Positions 52,225-61,106 of a stretch of 64,000 nucleotides of DNA are shown here, piece after piece. Source of the DNA: Nitrospirae bacterium GWB2_47_37. Lineage in GTDB: Bacteria > Nitrospirota > Thermodesulfovibrionia > Thermodesulfovibrionales > Dissulfurispiraceae. The stretch lies in contig MHDU01000038.1 of the NCBI GenBank assembly GCA_001803635.1, positions 18,762 through 82,761 of the forward strand, written 5' to 3'. Both the position numbers and the translations under genes were made by a program. Positions within the stretch are counted from its first letter, which is position 1. Each line of letters opens with the position of its first letter. Under the pieces are notes generated by a model that did not search any database, was not told where the DNA came from, and was given only the letters and a program-made list of their open reading frames with translations.

Positions 52225-52689
52225 ATGCTTAGCGAAAATACCGTAAAAGAAATCGGCCTGATAAGGAGTAAATACCATGACGCGCAGTCTTCCCTTCTGC
52301 CGGCCCTTTATGTCGTCCAGAGGGAGCATGGGTGGTTGAGCCCTGAGGCGCTGAAAGAAGTCGGAGAGATCCTGAATGTGCCGAAGGCGGAGGTAAAAGG
52401 CGTTTCTACCTTTTATGCCATGTTCAGGCACAAGCCTATAGGCAGGCACCTTATCCAGTTGTGCACCAATGTAGCATGCATGATTATGGGTTCCGAAAAC
52501 CTTCTGAATATCTTAAAAGATAGATACGGCCTCGAACCGAACGGCACTACGGTAGACGGCAGGTTTTCGCTCGTTGTCATGGAATGTATAGGCGCGTGCG
52601 GCACTGCGCCCGCAATGCTCGTTGATACGGATTTTCACGACAATCTTACCGAAAAAAGAATAACGGAAATACTCGAAAGTTATAAATGA
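52225..52689 (+). CDS. nuoE: NADH-quinone oxidoreductase subunit E
   Basis: The 154-residue 24-kDa-type subunit has a thioredoxin-like domain binding one [2Fe-2S] cluster (N1a) through CTNVAC and CIGAC. An N-terminal helical region (HGWLSPEALKEVGEIL) precedes it. It forms the NADH-oxidising module with NuoF. ATG 52225 lies 6 bp after nuoD. Confidence 0.95.
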   Translation: MLSENTVKEIGLIRSKYHDAQSSLLPALYVVQREHGWLSPEALKEVGEILNVPKAEVKGVSTFYAMFRHKPIGRHLIQLCTNVACMIMGSENLLNILKDRYGLEPNGTTVDGRFSLVVMECIGACGTAPAMLVDTDFHDNLTEKRITEILESYK

Positions 52690-52704
52690 CGGAGTAATGG
52701 AATA

Positions 52705-53967
52705 ATGGAAAAAATACTGCTGAGGAACATAGAGAATCCGGATTCAGCCGATATAAACGAATACATAAAGGCCGGAGGATATAAGGCGCTTTTAAAGGCT
52801 TTGGAGTTTAAACCGGCCGATATCGTCGGCGAGGTAAGAAAATCCGGAATAAGGGGCAGGGGCGGCGCAGGTTTTCCTACGGGCATGAAGTGGGCCTTCG
52901 CCTCGGCGGATCCGAAAAAGCCGAGATACATTCTCTGCAATGCGGATGAAGGAGAGCCCGGCACATTTAAAGACAGGCCGATACTCGAAAAAAATCCGCA
53001 CCTTTTGATAGAGGGGATGATCATTTCCGGATATGCCCTCGAAGCGGAATACGGATATATATATCTTAGGGGAGAGTATCCGGCGGCAAAAGGCATCCTT
53101 AACGCTGCCGTCGAACAGGCTTACGAAAAAGGCTATTTAGGCGACAATATTTTGGGGAAGGGCGTGAGGTTACATCTTTCCGTGCATCAGGGCGCCGGGG
53201 CTTATATATGCGGCGAGGAGACGGCGCTCATAGAATCCCTCGAAGGCAAGCGCGGACAGCCGAGGATCAAGCCTCCGTTCCCTGTAAATGAGGGGTTTCT
53301 TTCCAAGCCTACGGTAATCAACAACGTGGAGACGCTCGCTAATATTCCGTATATCATAGAGATCGGCGCAGACGCGTACGCTGCTATCGGAAGCCCGGAT
53401 TGTCCGGGGCCTAAACTTTTTTCGGTAAGCGGGCATGTAAAAAGGCCGGGAGTATACGAACTTCCGATGGGCGTATCATTAAGAGATATAATCTATAATC
53501 ACAGCGGCGGTATATTGGACGATAAAAAACTCAAGGCCGTAATCCCCGGAGGCATTTCAACTCCGATACTTCCTGCCGACGCCATAGACTGCCCGATGGA
53601 CTTTGTAAATATGCCGAAGCACGGGAGCATGCTGGGTTCCGGCGCCGTTATGGTCTTTGACGAAACCGTCGATCTTGTCAAGATCTGTTACAGGGCGATT
53701 AAATTCTTCGAGCACGAGTCATGCGGCAAGTGCACGCCGTGCAGGGAAGGAGTGGGGTGGATGCGGGCCATTTTGGAAAGGATAAGCGGAGGTTCCGGAA
53801 CTGCCGGAGATATAGACCTGCTCATCGAGGTCTCCAACAATATTACCGGCAAGACGTTCTGCCCGCTCGGAGACGGAGCCGCAATGACAGCGCAGAATTT
53901 TATAAAACATTTCAGAAACGAATTCGAGAAAAAAATTAATAACGGAAGCGTAAAGAGAGCGGCCTGA
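52705..53967 (+). CDS. nuoF: NADH-quinone oxidoreductase subunit F
   Basis: The 420-residue 51-kDa-type subunit binds FMN and NADH and the N3 [4Fe-4S] cluster. The glycine-rich RGRGGAGFPTGMKW is the nucleotide-binding region, NADEGEPGTFKDR is characteristic, and the cluster motif ESCGKCTPCREG is near the C-terminus with its fourth Cys in TFCPLGDGA. Presence of NuoE, F and G means this complex I takes electrons from NADH (or, in some lineages, ferredoxin through bound partners). The gene ends in TGA, showing that TGA works as a normal stop in this operon. Confidence 0.96.
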   Translation: MEKILLRNIENPDSADINEYIKAGGYKALLKALEFKPADIVGEVRKSGIRGRGGAGFPTGMKWAFASADPKKPRYILCNADEGEPGTFKDRPILEKNPHLLIEGMIISGYALEAEYGYIYLRGEYPAAKGILNAAVEQAYEKGYLGDNILGKGVRLHLSVHQGAGAYICGEETALIESLEGKRGQPRIKPPFPVNEGFLSKPTVINNVETLANIPYIIEIGADAYAAIGSPDCPGPKLFSVSGHVKRPGVYELPMGVSLRDIIYNHSGGILDDKKLKAVIPGGISTPILPADAIDCPMDFVNMPKHGSMLGSGAVMVFDETVDLVKICYRAIKFFEHESCGKCTPCREGVGWMRAILERISGGSGTAGDIDLLIEVSNNITGKTFCPLGDGAAMTAQNFIKHFRNEFEKKINNGSVKRAA

Positions 53968-53978
53968 AGGTTTTAAAT

Positions 53979-56594
53979 ATGATTACGGTAACCATAAATA
54001 GGAAAAAGATTAATCTCGAAAAGCCGGTAACGATCCTCAAGGCGGCGAGGATGGCGGGGATAGAAATCCCGACCCTGTGCAATCATGAAATGCTCGAACC
54101 GTTCGGGGGATGCAGGCTCTGTCTCGTTGAGATCGAAAAGATGCCGAGGCTCCAGACATCATGCACCCAGTACGTGACCGACGGAATGGTCGTCTGGACC
54201 GAAACGGAGAAGGTAGTAGAGGCGCGGAAGGCGATGCTCGAATTCCTGCTCATAAACCACGCCCTCGATTGCCCGTATTGCGACAAGGCGGGCGAGTGCG
54301 ACCTGCAGGACGTAACGGCGAAATACGGGCCTGCGACGGGACGTTTCGCAGAAGGCAAGAGGAGGCATCCCGAAAGTTTCGACGACCCCATAATCGTCAG
54401 GAATATGGAGAGATGCATATCCTGCACCCGCTGCGTAAGGATGTGCAGCAAGGTGCAGGGCGCGTACGCCATATCCATGGTGAACAGATCGAGCAAGACT
54501 TTTGTAGAGCCGTTTTCCGGAGGAAGATACGATTGCGAATATTGCGGCAACTGCCTGACGGTATGTCCTGTGGGCGCGATCATGTCGAGAATGCACCGGC
54601 ATACCTACAGGCCGTGGCAAATAGAGAAAGAAGCGGATACGGTATGCTCCTTCTGCGGCGTAGGGTGCTCGATGGTTTTACAGGTAAGGGGCAACTCTAT
54701 TGTCAGGGCCGTTCCGAGGGAAACCGGGGGATCGAACAAGGGTCTTCTGTGCAACCGGGGAAGATTCGGTTATGATTACGTCGTCAGTTCAGGAAGGCTC
54801 GATTCCCCGATGATAAAAAGAGACGGGAAATTCCGGCGCGCATCGTGGAGCGAGGCTTTTACTTATATAGCGGGAAGGCTGAAAAAGATAAAAGAAGATA
54901 GCGGCGGAAACTCGATTGCCGGCATTGTGTCGGGCAGATGCACCAATGAGGACGGCTATGTGTTCCAGAAGTTTATGAGGGCGGTCTTAGGCAGCAATAA
55001 TATAGATTCGGTCGCGAGTTTCGGCTACGCGCAGGCGCAGAGGTTTTTTGAGGGAATATTCGGACAGGGCGTAACGGCAAACTCGATGCGCGGCATACCG
55101 AATTCCGACGGCGTTTTTGTAGTGGGCGGCGATCCTACGGCCGTAAATCCCGTGCTGGGTTTGCAGATAAGGGCGGCAGCAGGCAAAGGCGTGCCGGTAA
55201 CGGCGGTAGGCTATATGCCGGGCCTTAAGATATTTGCCGCAAACAGGCCGATGCCGAAACCTTTCACTGAAACCGCGCTCCTCTCCGCGATGGTTACGGA
55301 GTTGAGAAATATTAAGGGTATTTCCGGGAAAGGCCTTTTTGATAAGTTGATAAAGGATATTCCGCCGGTATCTTTAGGGGAAGCGGAGGAGGTGTGCGGC
55401 GTACCTTCGAAAGATATTCGAAGCGCGGTCGATGCCCTTTCGCGCATGACCAATCCTTCAATAGTTATCGGCATGGATATTATCCGGAGAACGGAAGGAC
55501 AGGCCAACCTGCTCCTTTTAGCGGCGCTCGTATCGTTATTGAACAGCAGGATCTATTTGCTCTCCGAGCTTCCCAACGAGCAGGGACTCACGGATATGGG
55601 ATGTCTGCCGGATATGCTCCCGGGAGGAAGGCATCTAACTGTCGAGAGTTTCAGAAGAAGATACGAGGAGTTCTTCGGCGTCGATATTCCTTCAAGCCCC
55701 GGCATGGGCATTATGGAGATGATAGAGGCAGCGCACGACAAAAAGATAAAGGCGCTTTATGTTATGGGAGAGGATTTGGTTTATAGCATGCCGGACAGCG
55801 CTTATGTAAAGGCCGCGTTGTCAAAACTCGATTTTCTTGTCATGCACGATATATTCATGACCGAAACCGCAGGGCTTGCGGATGTGGTGATACCGTCTCT
55901 TTCATGGTCCGAAAAGGAAGGCTCTTATACGAATCTCGAGAGAAGGATGCAGATTGTAAGGAAGGCGGTTGAGGGGAAAGGCATGGAGGAGTGGCGGGCC
56001 GTTTCCGAGATAAGCAGGCTTTTGGGTTTTAACATGGATTACAAGAGTTCAGGGGATGTAATAGCTGAAATCGCAAAGGTGTCGCCGCTGCATAAAGACA
56101 TAACTTATGAAGACATGACAGGCGAATGCATGTGGCCTTATAAGGGCGAGCCTTTACGCCACGGCATAAGCCTCGAGGATATAGAGATGCCCGATAAAGG
56201 TTCGCTGCTTAAGAGGCCTGAAAAGGACAGGATTTATATAGGCGTAGACAAACCCCTTTTTCATTTTGAGACATTAAGCAGGAATTCGGAGGCCTTGAGC
56301 AGCATAGCTCCTGAGCCGTATATGAATGTAGGCAAAGCCCTCGCGGGCAGGCTCTTTTTAGCGGAAGGCGATTCCGCGAACGTTTCTACCGCTGCCGGCA
56401 GCTTAAAATTGTCGGTGCGGGTAGATCCCGATATTCCGGATAACAGCGTTATGGTGCCGGATAATTTCGGAGATAAGGGGGTATATGCTATCATGCAATG
56501 GAAAGTGAATTCAGCGCTTAAAGCGCCGGTGACGGATGCGGAAGGCGTTACGATAAAAAAGATGAAGCACGCGGCAGAGGAGGTGGCGGTTTGA
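53979..56594 (+). CDS. nuoG: NADH-quinone oxidoreductase subunit G
   Basis: The 871-residue 75-kDa-type subunit has an N-terminal [2Fe-2S] domain (CNHEMLEPFGGCRLC), a His-Cys [4Fe-4S] site and CPYCDKAGECDLQD. Two ferredoxin-type clusters follow (CISCTRCVRMC and CEYCGNCLTVCP), and then an extra CSFCGVGC...C motif corresponding to cluster N7, as in E. coli and Thermus. The rest is a molybdopterin-oxidoreductase-like fold without an expected cofactor. It ends in TGA overlapping the likely nuoH TTG start. Confidence 0.95.
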   Translation: MITVTINRKKINLEKPVTILKAARMAGIEIPTLCNHEMLEPFGGCRLCLVEIEKMPRLQTSCTQYVTDGMVVWTETEKVVEARKAMLEFLLINHALDCPYCDKAGECDLQDVTAKYGPATGRFAEGKRRHPESFDDPIIVRNMERCISCTRCVRMCSKVQGAYAISMVNRSSKTFVEPFSGGRYDCEYCGNCLTVCPVGAIMSRMHRHTYRPWQIEKEADTVCSFCGVGCSMVLQVRGNSIVRAVPRETGGSNKGLLCNRGRFGYDYVVSSGRLDSPMIKRDGKFRRASWSEAFTYIAGRLKKIKEDSGGNSIAGIVSGRCTNEDGYVFQKFMRAVLGSNNIDSVASFGYAQAQRFFEGIFGQGVTANSMRGIPNSDGVFVVGGDPTAVNPVLGLQIRAAAGKGVPVTAVGYMPGLKIFAANRPMPKPFTETALLSAMVTELRNIKGISGKGLFDKLIKDIPPVSLGEAEEVCGVPSKDIRSAVDALSRMTNPSIVIGMDIIRRTEGQANLLLLAALVSLLNSRIYLLSELPNEQGLTDMGCLPDMLPGGRHLTVESFRRRYEEFFGVDIPSSPGMGIMEMIEAAHDKKIKALYVMGEDLVYSMPDSAYVKAALSKLDFLVMHDIFMTETAGLADVVIPSLSWSEKEGSYTNLERRMQIVRKAVEGKGMEEWRAVSEISRLLGFNMDYKSSGDVIAEIAKVSPLHKDITYEDMTGECMWPYKGEPLRHGISLEDIEMPDKGSLLKRPEKDRIYIGVDKPLFHFETLSRNSEALSSIAPEPYMNVGKALAGRLFLAEGDSANVSTAAGSLKLSVRVDPDIPDNSVMVPDNFGDKGVYAIMQWKVNSALKAPVTDAEGVTIKKMKHAAEEVAV

Positions 56595-57625
56595 ATATGA
56601 TTGATTCGGCATTGACCGGAAGTTACGGGTATCTTTTTAATATTGCGATAATTCTCGTAAAGATAGCGGTGGTAGTCGGAGTTGCGATGCTGCATGTGAC
56701 GTACGCGACCTATTTCGAAAGAAAGGTCATAGGCCACATGCAGATAAGGCTCGGCCCCATGAGGGTAGGGCCTCACGGCATACTGCAGCCTATAGCCGAC
56801 ATGTTGAAGCTTTTTTTCAAAGAAGACATAGTGCCTGCCGAAGCGGATAAACCCGTGTTTAAGATAGCGCCTGTGATACCGATATTTGCAACACTCAGTT
56901 CACTTGCGGCAATCCCGTTTTTCGAAGGTTTTGTAATAGCCGATATAAACATAGGGCTGCTGTATCTCTTTGCAATGTCCTCGCTGGCCGCATACGGCGT
57001 AGTTATGGCAGGATGGGCTTCAAACTCCAAGTACTCTTTTCTGGGAGGCCTCAGGTCGTCGGCTCAGGTAATAAGCTATGAAGTCGCAATGGGACTGAGC
57101 CTTGTGGGGGTGATGATATTGTCGGGGTCTCTGAATCTCAGCGATATAGTTAAGGCGCAGCAGCAATATTGGCATGGGATGTTTTTGATACCTCAGTTTT
57201 TGGCATACTTTGTGTTCATGGTAGCCGCCTTTGCCGAGACAAACAGGACGCCTTTCGACCTGCCCGAGGCCGAGAGCGAACTGGTCGCCGGATATTTTGT
57301 GGAATACAGCGGAATACGGTTTGCATGGTATTATGCCGCCGAATATCTGGGTATGATTATTATGTCCAGCATAGCGGTGTTATGCTTTTGGGGCGGCTGG
57401 ACAATACCTCCGGTAATTGCCGATGCGGTGCCGGCGCTTAAAGTTGTTCCGGGCATTGTATGGTTTTTAGGCAAGGTATATTTCCATATATTTTTATACT
57501 ATTGGGTAAGGGCGACGGTTCCGAGGTACAGATACGACCAGCTTATGGCGTTGGGATGGAAGGTGCTTATACCGCTTGCGCTGGCTAATATAGTCGTAAC
57601 ATCGATAATTAAGTTTATGAGTTAA
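56591..57625 (+). CDS. nuoH: NADH-quinone oxidoreductase subunit H
   Basis: The 344-residue membrane subunit has eight hydrophobic helices and forms the entrance of the quinone channel. Conserved pieces include YFERKVIGHMQIRLGPMRVGPHG, AETNRTPFDLPEAESELVAGYFVEYSG and RATVPRYRYDQLM. AGGAGG (56578-56583) favours a TTG start at 56591, overlapping the nuoG stop; an ATG at 56597 is possible. Confidence 0.95.
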   Translation: MNMIDSALTGSYGYLFNIAIILVKIAVVVGVAMLHVTYATYFERKVIGHMQIRLGPMRVGPHGILQPIADMLKLFFKEDIVPAEADKPVFKIAPVIPIFATLSSLAAIPFFEGFVIADINIGLLYLFAMSSLAAYGVVMAGWASNSKYSFLGGLRSSAQVISYEVAMGLSLVGVMILSGSLNLSDIVKAQQQYWHGMFLIPQFLAYFVFMVAAFAETNRTPFDLPEAESELVAGYFVEYSGIRFAWYYAAEYLGMIIMSSIAVLCFWGGWTIPPVIADAVPALKVVPGIVWFLGKVYFHIFLYYWVRATVPRYRYDQLMALGWKVLIPLALANIVVTSIIKFMS

Positions 57626-57642
57626 GAGTTAAGGAGTTGAAA

Positions 57643-58188
57643 ATGACGGTAAAGGATATAGTCAAGAAGGTCTTCCTTTTAGAAATAATTAAAGGAATGG
57701 CGCTGACCCTTAGGATGATGTTTACCCGGCCGGTAACGAGGCAGTATCCGGAGGAAAAAAGACCTCCGTTTCCGGGCTTCAGGGGGCTGCATGCCCTTCC
57801 GAGAAAAGAGGACGGCACCGCAAAGTGCGTGGGATGCGGACTTTGTTCGGCGGTTTGTCCGTCCCAGTGCATTAAGGTTTATACCAGCGAAGGCCCGAAT
57901 CATGAGAAGATAGTGGACAGATACGAGATAGAGGTCTTGAGATGCGTTTACTGCGCCTTTTGCGTGGAGGCATGCCCGTTCGGTGCGGTCGTGCTTACGG
58001 ATCATTACGAATATTCCGATTATTCGAGAGACGCGTTTTATATGACAAAGGAAAAACTCCTTGCCAACTGGGATAAGTTTATGGCGGGCAAAAAAGGCGA
58101 GGAATATTTCGAAAGATTCTGGAGGCCCAAGAGCGAGGACTTCACGACGCCGGAGAATCAGCCTGTATTCAGGGGTAGGAGGATATAA
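57643..58188 (+). CDS. nuoI: NADH-quinone oxidoreductase subunit I
   Basis: The 181-residue subunit carries two [4Fe-4S] clusters (N6a and N6b) through CVGCGLCSAVCPSQC and CVYCAFCVEACPFG. It sits between NuoG and NuoB in the electron path. ATG 57643 follows AAGGAG at 6 nt. The C-terminus YFERFWRPKSEDF is somewhat extended. Confidence 0.95.
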   Translation: MTVKDIVKKVFLLEIIKGMALTLRMMFTRPVTRQYPEEKRPPFPGFRGLHALPRKEDGTAKCVGCGLCSAVCPSQCIKVYTSEGPNHEKIVDRYEIEVLRCVYCAFCVEACPFGAVVLTDHYEYSDYSRDAFYMTKEKLLANWDKFMAGKKGEEYFERFWRPKSEDFTTPENQPVFRGRRI

Positions 58189-58192
58189 TATA

Positions 58193-58699
58193 ATGCTGCC
58201 AAAACTTTTTTTCGGTTATTTTGCGATCGTAATGATTGCGTTATCTCTGGCGGTAATAACCAGAAGGAATCCGGTGCACAGCGTGTTGTGGATGCTGGTG
58301 CTTTTTTTCCATATCGCGGGGCTGTATTTATTTTTGAACGCGGAATTTTTGGCGGCGGTTCAGATCATACTTTACGCGGGCGCGATACTGGTACTGTTCC
58401 TGTTCGTTATCATGATGTTTAACCTCAAGGAAGAGCTGACCGCGGAGAGGTTTATAGGGGAATGGCCCATAGGGGTTGCGCTTGGAATATCGATACTCAT
58501 GCTTATGTTTTTCTCCATGAGCAAAATCACGACAGGCCCTCCGGGGCAATACACAATCGAAGCGATTAAGGCAGAGACGCACACGAAGGCGATAGGGAAG
58601 GTATTGTATACGGAATATCTTTTCCCGTTTGAAATAGCGTCATTGATATTGTTGATAGCGATAGTAGGCGCGATAGTACTGGCAAAAAAGAGAGGGTAA
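58193..58699 (+). CDS. nuoJ: NADH-quinone oxidoreductase subunit J
   Basis: The 168-residue membrane subunit has five hydrophobic segments. Conserved parts are [55 protein letters not shown] 58193 follows AGGAGG (58176-58181). The open frame extending upstream to 58061 overlaps nuoI and is rejected. The stop overlaps a possible ATG of nuoK. Confidence 0.94.
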   Translation: MLPKLFFGYFAIVMIALSLAVITRRNPVHSVLWMLVLFFHIAGLYLFLNAEFLAAVQIILYAGAILVLFLFVIMMFNLKEELTAERFIGEWPIGVALGISILMLMFFSMSKITTGPPGQYTIEAIKAETHTKAIGKVLYTEYLFPFEIASLILLIAIVGAIVLAKKRG

Positions 58700-58710
58700 T
58701 GGGAGGAGCA

Positions 58711-59013
58711 ATGGTGCCTTTAGAATGGTATATAGGACTGAGCGCGGTAATATTCATAATAGGTGTCGCGGGATTCATGATAAGAAAAAACATAATCATA
58801 ATGCTTATGTCCATAGAGCTTATGCTGAACGCGGTTAACATCAGCCTCGTGGCCTTCAGCCATTACCTACAGGACTTGAGGGGGCAGGTAATGGTCTTTT
58901 TCATTATAACCGTAGCGGCGGCGGAAGCGGCCATAGGACTGGCCATACTGGTGTCGTTGTTCAAGAACAAGGCGGCAGTGCATACGGACGAAATCATAGA
59001 GATGAAGGGTTAA
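58711..59013 (+). CDS. nuoK: NADH-quinone oxidoreductase subunit K
   Basis: The 100-residue membrane subunit has three helices. The motifs [21 protein letters not shown] and [15 protein letters not shown] include the conserved Glu residues in helices 2 and 3 used in proton transfer. ATG 58711 was chosen because GGGAGGAG stands directly upstream; it yields the standard length. An earlier ATG (58699) overlaps nuoJ. Confidence 0.95.
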   Translation: MVPLEWYIGLSAVIFIIGVAGFMIRKNIIIMLMSIELMLNAVNISLVAFSHYLQDLRGQVMVFFIITVAAAEAAIGLAILVSLFKNKAAVHTDEIIEMKG

Positions 59014-59023
59014 GGAGCAGAGA

Positions 59024-60949
59024 ATGGATAAATATGTATTAATACCGCTGTTGCCTCTCACGGCCTTTGTAATCAATATTATCTTTGGAAAATGGATCAT
59101 AAAGGAAAAGGCGCACTGGATAGCGATACTTGCAGTGCTCGGTTCATTCGCGATAGCCGTAAGCGCGTTTCTGGAAGTCCTGAGCGGCAAGGTTATCAAC
59201 TACGACGTTTACAACTGGATAGTGTCCGGGAATTTTAAAGTAACCGTAGGCTTTTTAATAGATCAGCTTACCGCGATAATGCTCATAGTAGTAACGAGCG
59301 TTAGCCTTCTCGTTCATATATACTCCGTCGGATACATGCACGGAGACGGAGGATATTACAGATTTTTCGCGTATCTGAGCTTGTTTACATTCTCGATGCT
59401 TATGCTGGTAATGGGCAATAACCTTTTACAGCTCTACTTCGGATGGGAAGCGGTCGGATTATGCTCATATTTTTTAATAGGTTTTTGGTACGAAAAGAAG
59501 TCCGCTGCGGACGCCGGGAAAAAGGCGTTCATCGTCAACAGATTCGGAGACTTCGGGTTCGGCATCGGCGTTATCATGATATTCCTGATGCTCGGAAGCC
59601 TGCATTACACCGAGATATTCGGCAAGATAGGGACATTGCAGGGACAGGCAATAAACATACTCGGGTATAACGTAGACCTTATCACACTTATAGCATTGTT
59701 ACTTTTCTGCGGGGCGGTCGGCAAATCGGCGCAGATACCTCTCCACGTATGGCTGCCTGACGCTATGGAAGGCCCCACGCCTGTCAGCGCATTGATACAC
59801 GCCGCGACAATGGTCACTGCAGGCGTATTTATGGTAGCGAGATTTAATCCCATCTTCAACCTTTCAGAAACGGCAATGAATGTGGTTGCATTAACAGGAG
59901 CGATAACAAGCCTCTTTGCCGCGACCATAGCCCTTGTCCAGAACGACATAAAAAGGATAGTCGCATACTCCACGGTAAGCCAGTTGGGATACATGTTCTT
60001 GGCATGCGGCGTAGGCGCATACGGAGCGGGCATATTTCATCTTTACACCCACGCATATTTTAAGGCGTTATTATTTTTGGGGGCAGGAAGCGTCATGCAC
60101 GCGATGGCAGGCGAACTCGATATTCAAAAGATGGGCGGACTGAAAAAATACATGCCCGTAACATACTGGACATTCCTTATAGCATCATTGAGCATAGCAG
60201 GAATTCCGGGACTCGCCGGATTTTTCTCCAAAGACGAAATTCTTTGGCTCGCGTATAATCACGGCACTGTAGGCAAAATAGTATGGGCAATGGGAACGGC
60301 AGTAGCCGCATTAACCGCGTTTTACAGCTTCAGGATAATATTTCTGGCGTTTCACGGCACATTCAGGGGAACGCACGAGCAGGAGCATCACCTCCATGAA
60401 TCGCCGAAGGCAATGACCATGCCGTTAATGATACTTGCAGTCGGCGCTGTAGCGGCAGGATGGGTCGGCATACCCGCGGCATTGGGGGGAAGCAATGCCA
60501 TAGCCCATTTCTTTGAGCCGGTGCTGGGACATCCTCACGTAACGGCAGCGCATGAAGAAGAATACATGGTAATGGGAATATCTATTGCGGCAGCTATAGG
60601 AGGCATATTCGTATCATGGATATTCTATTCTCTCAAACCAGAGATACCGAAAAACTTAGCGGTTAAGTTCAAAAGTATATACACGACTTTATGGAACAAA
60701 TATTACGTGGACGAACTGTACGACTTTATCATCGTAAGGCCGGTAAAATGGACGGCGACAAACATACTCGTTGCCGTAACGGACGGAAAGATCATTGAGG
60801 GCATAGTCAATGGAGTGCCGGCCGCGATAAGGAATTTCGGGGAGAGGTTAAGAAAGCTCCAGACGGGATATTTACAGCACTATGCCTTAAGCATGGCATT
60901 GGGAGTATTTGTAATATTGACGCTTGTATTGATAGCAAAAGGAAGATAA
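59024..60949 (+). CDS. nuoL: NADH-quinone oxidoreductase subunit L
   Basis: The 641-residue antiporter-like subunit has about 16 hydrophobic helices, with the first proton channel motifs GWEAVGLCSYFLIGFWY and HVWLPDAMEGPTPVSALIHAATMVTAGV, and a C-terminal amphipathic helix region before a final transmembrane helix. This is the distal proton-pumping subunit of complex I. A 131-bp palindromic element separates it from nuoM. Confidence 0.95.
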   Translation: MDKYVLIPLLPLTAFVINIIFGKWIIKEKAHWIAILAVLGSFAIAVSAFLEVLSGKVINYDVYNWIVSGNFKVTVGFLIDQLTAIMLIVVTSVSLLVHIYSVGYMHGDGGYYRFFAYLSLFTFSMLMLVMGNNLLQLYFGWEAVGLCSYFLIGFWYEKKSAADAGKKAFIVNRFGDFGFGIGVIMIFLMLGSLHYTEIFGKIGTLQGQAINILGYNVDLITLIALLLFCGAVGKSAQIPLHVWLPDAMEGPTPVSALIHAATMVTAGVFMVARFNPIFNLSETAMNVVALTGAITSLFAATIALVQNDIKRIVAYSTVSQLGYMFLACGVGAYGAGIFHLYTHAYFKALLFLGAGSVMHAMAGELDIQKMGGLKKYMPVTYWTFLIASLSIAGIPGLAGFFSKDEILWLAYNHGTVGKIVWAMGTAVAALTAFYSFRIIFLAFHGTFRGTHEQEHHLHESPKAMTMPLMILAVGAVAAGWVGIPAALGGSNAIAHFFEPVLGHPHVTAAHEEEYMVMGISIAAAIGGIFVSWIFYSLKPEIPKNLAVKFKSIYTTLWNKYYVDELYDFIIVRPVKWTATNILVAVTDGKIIEGIVNGVPAAIRNFGERLRKLQTGYLQHYALSMALGVFVILTLVLIAKGR

Positions 60950-60957
60950 AGCTAATG

Positions 60958-61088
60958 AAGAACATGGAACAATATCTCCGCTCATTCTCGACGGACTTCC
61001 ATGTCCGTCTCCGAGGCACCAGCTCGATTTCGCCGTCATGGCGAAACCTTGAGCTGCTGAAACCGCTCCGATATAATCCCATGTTCTT
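60958..61088. repeat. MITE-like palindromic element between nuoL and nuoM
   Basis: Inverted arms (60958-60976, beginning AAGAACATGG, with 61070-61088) match at 16 of 19 positions. Two hairpins lie inside: GACGGAC/GTCCGTC around 60990-61009 and TTTCGCC/GGCGAAA around 61028-61046. There is no ORF. It occupies nearly the whole space between the nuoL stop and the nuoM ribosome binding site, while all other nuo junctions are a few bases or overlaps. Confidence 0.8.
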
Positions 61089-61106
61089 AAAGATAGAGGA
61101 GGTTTA

